Source of the DNA: Streptomyces griseorubiginosus
GTDB lineage: Bacteria; Actinomycetota; Actinomycetes; Streptomycetales; Streptomycetaceae
NCBI RefSeq assembly: GCF_001514195.1
Contig: NZ_KQ948735.1
Coordinates: forward strand, 733,413 to 797,412
Direction: 5' to 3'
Length of the DNA: 64,000 nucleotides
Shown: piece by piece, positions 37,430-44,362 of the stretch
How the letters are laid out: each line of letters begins with the position of its first letter
How positions within the stretch are numbered: the stretch's first letter is position 1
The notes under the pieces: model-generated
What the model was told of the DNA's origin: nothing
Seen by the model: only the letters and a program-made list of their open reading frames with translations
Databases searched by the model: none
Position numbers and translations under genes: made by a program

Positions 37430-40048
37430 TCACCGCCCGATCACCGAGGGCGCCCCGCCCTCGTCGGCGCCCCACACGTCCTCGTCCTCCTCGTCGGCGA
37501 GCCAGCTGGCCCGCTCCTCGGCGCCGGAGCTCTCCGTCCTACGGCCGTCCCGGCGACCCGCGTCGGACTGCGGGGCGAACGGGGAGCCCGTCGAACTGGT
37601 GCTGACCCTGGCCCGCCCGGTCGTCGTCCCCTCGGCCTCGTCGTCCTCCGTGGACCGGTTCCTGCCGGTGCGGCGCGAGCGGCCACCCAGGGGGCCGCCG
37701 GCTCCCGGTTCGGTCAGCACGTTGCGGACCCGTTCGCCGGTGCCGGACTGGCCCCCGGCCGCGCCCGGGGCACCGCCCATGCCGCCCATCGGCATCATCG
37801 GCATGCCGTTCGCGGCACCGGACTCGGCGGACCCGGCAGAGGTGCCGGTCGGGGCGCCGAGCGCGCCCGAGGTGTAGGGGGAGTCGTCGTATCCCTCGAA
37901 GGACGGCCCGAGCAGGCCGTTCGATCCCGTCGTACCGCCCCCGAGGCTGCCGGGACCACTGAGCGAACCGAGGCCGTCCAGCCCGGTCAGGCCGGAGGTC
38001 AGCGGGGTGCCGGAGCCCGTGCCCAGGGAGTGGGAGAGGCCGCTGAGGTTGCTGTTCAGGCTGCCGAGGCTGTCGCTCAGGTGGTCGAAGTCGTCGAGGT
38101 CGCCCAGGTCCAGGCCGTGGCCGGGATCGCCGAGGCCGCTCAGACCGCTGCCGAGGTCGGTGGTGGTGACGTGGCCGTCCGGGTCCGTCGTGGTCGCCAC
38201 GCCGGTGGCCGGGTCGACCGTGGTGACCGTGCCGTCGGGGTACTTGGTGGTGAGGGTGCCGTCCGGGTTGAGCGTGGTGACGCTGCCGTCGGGGTTGGTG
38301 ACGCTGTCCCCGGCGTCCAGGTCCGTGGTCGTGGACTTGCCGTCCTTGGTCGTGGTGGTGACCTTGCCGGTGCTCGGGTCGAAGATGCTCACCGAGCCGT
38401 CCGGATAGGTCGTGGTGAGCGTGCCGTCCGGGTTCAGGGTGGTGGTGCCGCCCCCGGGGTTGGTGAGGCCGGTCCCCAGTCCGGAGCCCAGGTTCAGGCC
38501 GTCGCCCAGGTTGCTGGTCAGCCCGGTGTTCAGGTCGCTGAGGTTGCCGAGGCCCGCGCCCAGGTTGGAGGTGAGGCCGTTCAGCCCGGCACCGAGGCCC
38601 GTGGTCAGGTCGTTCAGCCCGGTGCCCAGGTTGTCGCCGAGACCGGTCAGGCTGTCGCCGAGCCCGTTCAGGCCGTCGCCGACACCGGAGAGGTTGTCGC
38701 CCAGGCCCGAGATGCTGTTGTTGATCCCCGTGTTGAGGTTGTTCAGCGCGTCGTCGAGACTCCGGCGGAAGTCGTCGGTCGAGCCGTTGCCCTCGTCGTC
38801 GCCGTTCTGGTGGTGCTCGAACTGGTCGGTCAGGGACGAGGTGTCCTTCGCGTCCAGGGGCTCCTCCAGCGGGTCGATCGCCGCGATCCACGCGTTGTTC
38901 AGGTCGGACATCGCCTGCTTGGCGAACGGGATCAACTGGCTTTCGATGTACGTCGTCCAGCGCTGGACGGCCGCCTCGCCGACCTTCTTCCAGTTGTTGA
39001 CGTCGTTGAGGTTGCCGTAGACCGGATGGCTCTGCTTGAAGGCGGAGGTGGCCTCGTAACGGGGGCTGCCCTGGACCTGACGCGTGCCGACCTGGTGGAC
39101 GTTGTTCGCCAGGACCCACGCGGTGAGCTCGTCGAGTATCTCCAGCAGGCCCCGGTGCGGGTCGTGCCGGCCGGTGTTCGCCCAGGCGATCCACGCGGTG
39201 CGCAGCACGAGCGTCTGCCGCCACAGGTCCTTCTGGGCCTTGATCAGGGCGTCGGAGTACGGGGAGCGCGGGGTGTAGTAGTCGAGCGAGGTGTTCTGCG
39301 CGGTGTACGTGGCACCGCCCATCTGCTCCACGTAGGCGTCGTAGTTCTTGCGCAGTTGGTGCACCAGGTCGCGGAAGACACCCGCCGCCTGCCCCTGCCA
39401 GGCGCTGTCGTCGCCGCCGAGGGAGTCCTCCCACTGCTTGAGCACCACGGCCTGGTCCGCGAAGAACTTCTTCGCCCGGTCGAAGGACTGGGCGGTCTGC
39501 TCGAACGACTTGAGCTTGACCGCGTCCTTGTCGGCCACGGAGGCACCGTTGAACGAGAACCCGGCGGTGCTGTGCGCGCTGTCCGCCGCGAGCGCGTCGA
39601 GGGCGGCCTTCGCCCCGCTGACGTACTGGCCCAGCGTGGTGTTGTCCCACTGGTCGCCGTAGTGACCCGTGAAGGGTGTGCCCGAGAAGGTCTCGCCCGC
39701 GTCCAGCAGCCGGGCGCGGCCGTTGCCGTCCAGGAACACCCCGATGAACACGATGTGCGCCTTGTACAGGTTGAAGTCGTCGCTCTTGTGCCCCGAGCCG
39801 TCCTTGCCCCCGGACGTCCCGACGAACGTCAGGATGTAGTCGTCGCCGCTCGCCACGTGCCAGCCGCTGATCGCGGTGTAGTCGGCGTCCGACAGCTTCC
39901 GCATGGACTCCGAGCGGATGTCCATGCGGAACAGCGGGATGCCCTCCTTGCTCTTCAGCTTGTCGAAGAGGGTCGCCCGGCTGGGCATGGGGTAGCCGGT
40001 GAACAGCGTCACCGCCTGGCCCCAGTAGTCGTCCTGGTCGTAGGGCAT
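37430..40048 (-). CDS. AAWKG-like T7SS-associated protein with repetitive C-terminus
   Basis: Product of 872 residues. The N-terminal half (1-430) resembles the streptomycete AAWKG family found in T7SS loci: YDQDDYWGQAVTLFTGYPMPSRATLFDKL at the start and DSAWQGQAAGVFRDLVHQL near 212, a WXG-like turn. Residues about 449-536 are GLGDNLSG-type heptads, and about 533-633 are TYPDGSV/NPDGTLTT repeats. A Gly/Met-rich part and a charged tail follow. It is probably a secreted substrate or surface component. The start overlaps the preceding stop by 1 bp (TGATG). Confidence 0.75.
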   Translation of the reverse strand: MPYDQDDYWGQAVTLFTGYPMPSRATLFDKLKSKEGIPLFRMDIRSESMRKLSDADYTAISGWHVASGDDYILTFVGTSGGKDGSGHKSDDFNLYKAHIVFIGVFLDGNGRARLLDAGETFSGTPFTGHYGDQWDNTTLGQYVSGAKAALDALAADSAHSTAGFSFNGASVADKDAVKLKSFEQTAQSFDRAKKFFADQAVVLKQWEDSLGGDDSAWQGQAAGVFRDLVHQLRKNYDAYVEQMGGATYTAQNTSLDYYTPRSPYSDALIKAQKDLWRQTLVLRTAWIAWANTGRHDPHRGLLEILDELTAWVLANNVHQVGTRQVQGSPRYEATSAFKQSHPVYGNLNDVNNWKKVGEAAVQRWTTYIESQLIPFAKQAMSDLNNAWIAAIDPLEEPLDAKDTSSLTDQFEHHQNGDDEGNGSTDDFRRSLDDALNNLNTGINNSISGLGDNLSGVGDGLNGLGDSLTGLGDNLGTGLNDLTTGLGAGLNGLTSNLGAGLGNLSDLNTGLTSNLGDGLNLGSGLGTGLTNPGGGTTTLNPDGTLTTTYPDGSVSIFDPSTGKVTTTTKDGKSTTTDLDAGDSVTNPDGSVTTLNPDGTLTTKYPDGTVTTVDPATGVATTTDPDGHVTTTDLGSGLSGLGDPGHGLDLGDLDDFDHLSDSLGSLNSNLSGLSHSLGTGSGTPLTSGLTGLDGLGSLSGPGSLGGGTTGSNGLLGPSFEGYDDSPYTSGALGAPTGTSAGSAESGAANGMPMMPMGGMGGAPGAAGGQSGTGERVRNVLTEPGAGGPLGGRSRRTGRNRSTEDDEAEGTTTGRARVSTSSTGSPFAPQSDAGRRDGRRTESSGAEERASWLADEEDEDVWGADEGGAPSVIGR

Positions 40049-40530
40049 CAGTTGCCGTCTTCGTGGTGGCCGGAGGAGGTGGTCTGGTCCCCGGGGTTCT
40101 CGCTCATGCCCTCGTCGACGTCGGAGAAGACGTCCAGCATCTGCTCCGCGCCGATGGAGTGCAGGCTGCTGCCCTGGGCGTTCAGCATGGTGCGGATGGT
40201 CTGCTTCATGTCCCGCTCGATGTCCCCGAACAGGTTCACATGCTGCGCGAGGACGGCGTCCACGCTCTTGGCGGCGCCCGTCGCGGCGGTCAGCAGCGAC
40301 TTGCCGTGCAGGAAGTCGTCGGCGCCCATCGAGCCGATGGCCAGCGCCTGGTTCTGCTGGAGCGAGTCCGGCGTGGTCGCCCCGTCCACGATGCTGCGCA
40401 GCGCCCGGATCCCGCCGGTGTCCGCCGTGCTGTCCCGGCGGATCGCCTTGAGCGCGGTGAGGAAGTCGGCGAGGTCGTTGTCGACGAAGCGCTGGAGCGC
40501 GGGGCCGTCGAGATGGGTGAGGTCCGCCAT
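40048..40530 (-). CDS. Hypothetical helical protein of the T7SS operon
   Basis: Product of 160 residues. No family is recognised. It is predicted mostly helical (LQRFVDNDLADFLTALKAIRRD; LLTAATGAAKSVDAVLAQHVNLFGDIERDMKQTIRTM) with an acidic, Ser/His-rich tail, and it has no signal peptide or membrane segment. Two helical segments of this size could again form a WXG-like hairpin, but no WxG is present. It sits 17 bp after the WXG100 gene and overlaps the next gene by 1 bp, so it is certainly in the same operon. GGGAG is about 11 nt from the ATG. Confidence 0.7.
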   Translation of the reverse strand: MADLTHLDGPALQRFVDNDLADFLTALKAIRRDSTADTGGIRALRSIVDGATTPDSLQQNQALAIGSMGADDFLHGKSLLTAATGAAKSVDAVLAQHVNLFGDIERDMKQTIRTMLNAQGSSLHSIGAEQMLDVFSDVDEGMSENPGDQTTSSGHHEDGN

Positions 40531-40547
40531 GGTCGTCGGTGCTCCCG

Positions 40548-40868
40548 CTAGCGGCCGATGCCGACTTCGGACCACATCTGCGTCAACTGGTTCTCGCTGT
40601 ACTGGTACTGGCCGGAGATGTCCGTGAGCAGCGAGGCGTGCGAGGTCAGCAGCCGCTCCATGTTGTGCACGGCCGCGTCCCAGGCGGCCTGCTTCTGCCG
40701 GTACATGTCGGCGTCGTTGCCGTACCAGGACTTGACGAGCTCGTTGAGCTCCGCCTCCAGGGAGGCCAGGGTGTTCGCGATCGCCTTGGTCTGCTGGACC
40801 ATGTCGTCGGCCGCGTTGTTCATGTGGTTGTAGTCGACGTAGATGTAGCCGTCGGTCATCTCGGACAC
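40548..40868 (-). CDS. WXG100 protein (EsxA-like)
   Basis: Product of about 106 residues. Two helices flank SWYGNDADMY, the WxG turn, and the second helix carries YQYSE, a YxxxE pattern like the T7SS export signal. Esx proteins form helical dimers that are exported through EccC and co-secrete partners. The GTG at 40868 is chosen because GCGAGG lies 5 nt upstream; an ATG at 40859 has no good ribosome site. It is the second gene of the cargo operon, 35 bp after the other WXG100 gene. Confidence 0.85.
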   Translation of the reverse strand: MSEMTDGYIYVDYNHMNNAADDMVQQTKAIANTLASLEAELNELVKSWYGNDADMYRQKQAAWDAAVHNMERLLTSHASLLTDISGQYQYSENQLTQMWSEVGIGR

Positions 40869-40903
40869 GGAAACCTCGCTGGGTGCGGTGGACGGAGGGG
40901 ACT

Positions 40904-41239
40904 TCAGCCGATGAGCTGGTCGAACGCCGACTGGGAGGCGTTGTAGGCCTGGTTGATGGCGTCGTTGGAGGAGCCCTGGGTCTTGCCGTGCTCGACGAGG
41001 CTCGTGTTGAGCTTGTCGACCATGTCCTCCAGGTTGCGCAGGATGGTGTTGCACTGCTCGTCCCACTGCGCGAGCAGCGCGCCGAACTGGCCGCCGTCGC
41101 TGCCCTGGTAGCCCGAGGACAGGGTGGCGCGGGTGTTGTCGACGTCCTGGCGGGACTTGAGGATGCCGCTGAAGGCCGCCTCGAGTGCCTGGATGCCGTT
41201 GCGGGTCGCCTGTTCGTTTGACTGCTGGCCACCGGCCAT
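40904..41239 (-). CDS. WXG100-family protein with YxG turn (EsxB-like)
   Basis: Product of 111 residues, helix-turn-helix-hairpin type. The usual WxG is replaced by YQG (SSGYQGSDGGQF near residue 46). Flanking helices (IQALEAAFSGILKSRQDVDNTRATL; LAQWDEQCNTILRNLEDMVDKLNTSLVEHG) have the right length. It probably pairs with the EsxA-like protein encoded next. AGGAGG lies 5 nt before the ATG, the best site in the operon. It is the first gene of the ten-gene cargo operon. Confidence 0.82.
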   Translation of the reverse strand: MAGGQQSNEQATRNGIQALEAAFSGILKSRQDVDNTRATLSSGYQGSDGGQFGALLAQWDEQCNTILRNLEDMVDKLNTSLVEHGKTQGSSNDAINQAYNASQSAFDQLIG

Positions 41240-41273
41240 GGGGACCTCCTGTTCGGAGTGCGCGTAGGGGGCA

Positions 41274-41309
41274 GGGCCTCCGCCCCTAGGGGGGTGTGGG
41301 CGGAGGCCC
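41274..41309. terminator. 12-bp perfect hairpin between eccB and the esx operon
   Basis: GGGCCTCCGCCC (41274-41285) pairs perfectly with GGGCGGAGGCCC (41298-41309) around a 12-nt loop. It could end eccB transcripts. The putative esx promoter lies just upstream of it, so it may instead form the 5' end of the esx mRNA. Confidence 0.7.
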
Positions 41310-41321
41310 CTCAACCCGTAC

Positions 41322-41349
41322 TACGGAGGGGGTGGGGCGCCGGGTTCTC
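41322..41349 (-). promoter_or_regulatory. Putative ECF-type promoter of the T7SS cargo operon
   Basis: On the minus strand: GAGAAC (41349-41344), 18-nt spacer, CGTA (41325-41322) followed by GTACGG. The AAC-type -35 and CGTA -10 are typical of ECF sigma promoters. The same motif precedes eccD and the sigma gene. Confidence 0.6.
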
Positions 41350-41360
41350 GTGAGGGCGCG

Positions 41361-42833
41361 TCAGTTTCGCTGCGCCGAGGGGGAGTCGGAGCACACCGGG
41401 CCCGTGGTGCGTGGCCGGCCCGCTCCGGTCGCCGCCGCGGGATCCAGGTCCGGGCCCGTCGGCAGCATCGACAGCAAGGGCGCCGGCAGCGAGCGCACGG
41501 CGGAGTCCGGCTGGCCCAGCGCCTCCAGGGCCGCCTTCGACGGCACCCGGTACTTCACGCCGTTGTCGGCCACCAGATAGGTGGTGTCTCCCACCGCGCT
41601 CCCGTCCGCGCCCAGCGCCCGCACCAGGGCGCCGTGACCCGGCCGTACGACCACGCCGTCCACCCGCAGACAGGCGGGCGCCACCTGGTCGGTGGGGGCC
41701 GCCGTGACCGGGCCCAGGTCGGTGACCGGGACCAGCACCGAGGAGACCCGGGTGCCGTCGGTGCCGGGCTCCACCCGGGCGCAGGCCGCCTGCCGCTCGG
41801 GTACCGCCAGGGCCCTGGGCGGGGCGGCGGGCAGGCCGTCGGCGCCGGGGGAGCGGCCCTCGGAGCCCGGCGCGAGATGCTGCTTGAGGGTGTCGGCGCC
41901 CAGGTCGGCGGCGGTCGGCGAGGAGCCGCCGTACGCCTTCTCGCGGGTCGCGGGATCGCCCAGGACGAGGGCTGCCTCGGTGTCGGTGAGCGGGGCCAGG
42001 CCCTCCTTCCGCAGCAGGTAGTACGGGCGCTCGGCGGAGCCCGGCACGCTCACCCGGAAAACCTGGCCGACTCGGCTCGCCGAGCCGCCGAGGGCGGGGC
42101 CCGCGGAGCCGAGGCCCGGCACCTTCGGCGCGGCCAGGCCGGGGCCCTCCACCAGGGCGTCGAGGAAGGCCGCCGAGACCGGGCGCGGGGTGACGGTGCC
42201 GTAGCCGAGGGAGACCGCCGCGCCGGACTTCGCGTCGAGCCGCAGCCTGCTGCCCTGCCACACCAGGTACACCGCCTCGTCCGGCCCAGCGACCACCACA
42301 CCGTCCCCGGGGCCGATCCCGTCGGACGCGGTGGGGCCGCCCGCGATCAGCGCGGTGACCGCCGAGCCGTCCTCGTCGAGCGCCGAACACACCTGCCAGG
42401 CACCGGAGTCGAGGCGGTCGGGCAGGGAGTCCGGGGCGCCCGGGATACCGACCGGCGCGCCGACCGGGGTGTCGCCGAGGGAGGCCGTGGAGACGTCCTC
42501 CGTCTTCAGGTCCTTGCCGCCGATCAGCCGCGCCGAGGCGTAGTTGCGCACCGGCCGCAGCCGGCCGTCGTAGTAGAGGTAGCGGGCGCCGGTCTCCCGG
42601 TTGACGACGAGCGTGCCCGAGGCCCGCCAGGAGTCGTTGCCGCCGGGCGAGACGAGCCCGTAGACCACCGCCCCGGCCGCCACCAGCACCGCCACCACGA
42701 TCCCGGTCACCGCGCCCCGGGTGGTGCGCCCGAGCGGGCTCTCCGGGGCGTCCGGGTCGGCGAGCAGCATCCCGGAGGACAGCCGGTTCATGACGAAGGC
42801 GTGCGCCTGTACCTGGTCGCGCTTGGACTGCAT
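41361..42833 (-). CDS. eccB: Type VII secretion core protein EccB
   Basis: Product of 490 residues. It starts with the EccB hallmark QSKRDQVQAHAFVMNRLSSGML, has one transmembrane helix (AVTGIVVAVLVAAGAVVYGLV, about 60-80) and a large extracytoplasmic domain with the repeat-type motifs SGTLVVNRETGARYLYYDGRLRPV and GVKYRVPSKAALEALG. EccB is part of the membrane translocon. It lies 17 bp after the eccD stop and ends just before the putative cargo promoter. The Cys pairs in the outer domain suggest disulfides. Confidence 0.93.
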   Translation of the reverse strand: MQSKRDQVQAHAFVMNRLSSGMLLADPDAPESPLGRTTRGAVTGIVVAVLVAAGAVVYGLVSPGGNDSWRASGTLVVNRETGARYLYYDGRLRPVRNYASARLIGGKDLKTEDVSTASLGDTPVGAPVGIPGAPDSLPDRLDSGAWQVCSALDEDGSAVTALIAGGPTASDGIGPGDGVVVAGPDEAVYLVWQGSRLRLDAKSGAAVSLGYGTVTPRPVSAAFLDALVEGPGLAAPKVPGLGSAGPALGGSASRVGQVFRVSVPGSAERPYYLLRKEGLAPLTDTEAALVLGDPATREKAYGGSSPTAADLGADTLKQHLAPGSEGRSPGADGLPAAPPRALAVPERQAACARVEPGTDGTRVSSVLVPVTDLGPVTAAPTDQVAPACLRVDGVVVRPGHGALVRALGADGSAVGDTTYLVADNGVKYRVPSKAALEALGQPDSAVRSLPAPLLSMLPTGPDLDPAAATGAGRPRTTGPVCSDSPSAQRN

Positions 42834-42850
42834 GGTTCAAGTCCCCCCGC

Positions 42851-44257
42851 TCAGCCGCTGATCGCCCGCAGCGCGCCGAACACGCCGAGCGTCCACAGGG
42901 TCAACGGCAGGACGGCGACGGCGAGTCCGGAGTGCAGCAGCTCGGCCGCCCGCCCCCAGTACGGCAGCATGCGGCGGCCCGGCACCGTCCAGGACGCGAT
43001 CGCCAGGACGGCGGTCAGCGCGAGCAACCCGGCCACCAGCAGCGGTCGTCGGTCGGCGCCGACCGCCCCGGCGGCGGTGACGACGAGCAGGCCCGCGCCG
43101 AGCGTGCCCGGCAGCACCAGGGCCATGCGCTGCGGGACGTTCACCATGCCCCGCCCGTGCAGCAGCAGGAGCAGCGACAGCACCCCCGTGGTGAGGGCCT
43201 CGGGCAGGTTCGGGCGCAGCGACAGCGCCGCGAGGCAGCCCGCGCAGACCGCGCCGGTCGCGCCGTACAGGGCGGTCATCCAGCCGCTCGCCAGCTCCGT
43301 GCGGGTCGCCACGTCCCGGCCCCGGTAGGGCTCGATGCCCTCCTGGAGTTGCTGGGCGCTGCCCGGCAGGGCGGGCATCCGCATCCCGGCGAGCCGGAAC
43401 GCCAGCGCGGGCACGAACCCGCCGACCAGCACCACCAGGGCGGCGAGCGCGGCCGCCGTACCGTCGACGGACAGCCCGAACACGCCGATCGCGGCCCCGG
43501 CGAGCGCCGCGCACACCCACACCAGCGCGGTGCCGAGGAACAGAGGCGCGGCCACCGCCGCCACCGCGAGGGCCAGGACCGCGCCGCCCGCGCCCGCGGC
43601 GCCCGCCGCCAGCAGCCGTGACCCGAACACCTCCTGGCCCTGCGGCCCGCCCAGGTCACCGCCCGGCACGAGGAACCCGGCCAGCGCCAGGAACGGGCCC
43701 GCCATGAAGCCGAGTGCCGCCCCGGCGGCCCGGTCACCCACCGCCCGGGCGGCCGACGCGGCGCCCGCGAGGAGCAGCAGCCCGGTCGCGCCGGCCGCCG
43801 TGGCCCGCATCGCCGGTGAACCGCCCGGCCAGGCCAGCACCCCGAGGCCGAGGGCGAGCGCGGCCACCGCGAGGGACAGCAGCAGCCTGCGGCCCGCCTC
43901 CGGGGTCCAGCCGTGCAGCCGGTCCCGGGTGACGTTGGCGATGCCGTCCACCAGGTCGTCCAGGCGCACCTCCGGCAACGCAGCGTCGTGCGGCCGCAGA
44001 TGGAGCACCTCGCCGTCCTTCAGGTCGAGGGACTTCAGGGTGCCCTCCTCGTCCAGGGGGCGCTCACCGAGGCGTTGCAGGACCCAGCCGCCGTGGTCGA
44101 GGCCGCTCTCCTCGACCTCGGTGCCCTCGCCCGCGTACCGCAGCAGGGTCGGCAGCAGGTCGGCGACCGGCACGTCCGCCGGCACGGCGAGGTCGATCGT
44201 CCGGGCCGGGCCCCGGACGGTGAGGTGGCACAGCTCGGCCACCTGGTGGTCGGTCAT
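42851..44257 (-). CDS. eccD: Type VII secretion integral membrane protein EccD
   Basis: Product of 468 residues. Residues 1-100 form a ubiquitin-like cytoplasmic domain (CHLTVRGPARTIDLAVPADVPVADLLPTLL; DGEVLHLRP). Around 11 hydrophobic helices follow, the pore-like part of the translocon. AGGAG lies 6 nt before the ATG. It is divergent from eccC and first in the eccD-eccB unit. A GAGAAC-N18-CGTA promoter-like element sits 44 to 71 bp upstream. No eccE gene is present in the window. Confidence 0.92.
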   Translation of the reverse strand: MTDHQVAELCHLTVRGPARTIDLAVPADVPVADLLPTLLRYAGEGTEVEESGLDHGGWVLQRLGERPLDEEGTLKSLDLKDGEVLHLRPHDAALPEVRLDDLVDGIANVTRDRLHGWTPEAGRRLLLSLAVAALALGLGVLAWPGGSPAMRATAAGATGLLLLAGAASAARAVGDRAAGAALGFMAGPFLALAGFLVPGGDLGGPQGQEVFGSRLLAAGAAGAGGAVLALAVAAVAAPLFLGTALVWVCAALAGAAIGVFGLSVDGTAAALAALVVLVGGFVPALAFRLAGMRMPALPGSAQQLQEGIEPYRGRDVATRTELASGWMTALYGATGAVCAGCLAALSLRPNLPEALTTGVLSLLLLLHGRGMVNVPQRMALVLPGTLGAGLLVVTAAGAVGADRRPLLVAGLLALTAVLAIASWTVPGRRMLPYWGRAAELLHSGLAVAVLPLTLWTLGVFGALRAISG

Positions 44258-44300
44258 CGAATTCTCCTGGCACAGATCCTGCGGGGCTCCCCATCCGTAA

Positions 44301-44328
44301 TACGGAGTGAGACCCCTTGCGCGTTCTC
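44301..44328 (-). promoter_or_regulatory. Putative ECF-type promoter of eccD-eccB
   Basis: Minus strand GAGAAC (44328-44323), 18-nt spacer, CGTA (44304-44301), then TTACGG. Same -35, -10 and spacing as the cargo operon element, and the same CCGTANTACGG palindrome around the -10. Confidence 0.6.
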
Positions 44329-44362
44329 CCGACCACCGCTGCTTGCTTGAGGAGCCCCTCCG

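Noticed and set aside
41311..42840. Long minus-strand frame overlapping eccB
   Set aside because: Gly/Arg-rich with no domain; the eccB frame carries family motifs over its full length.
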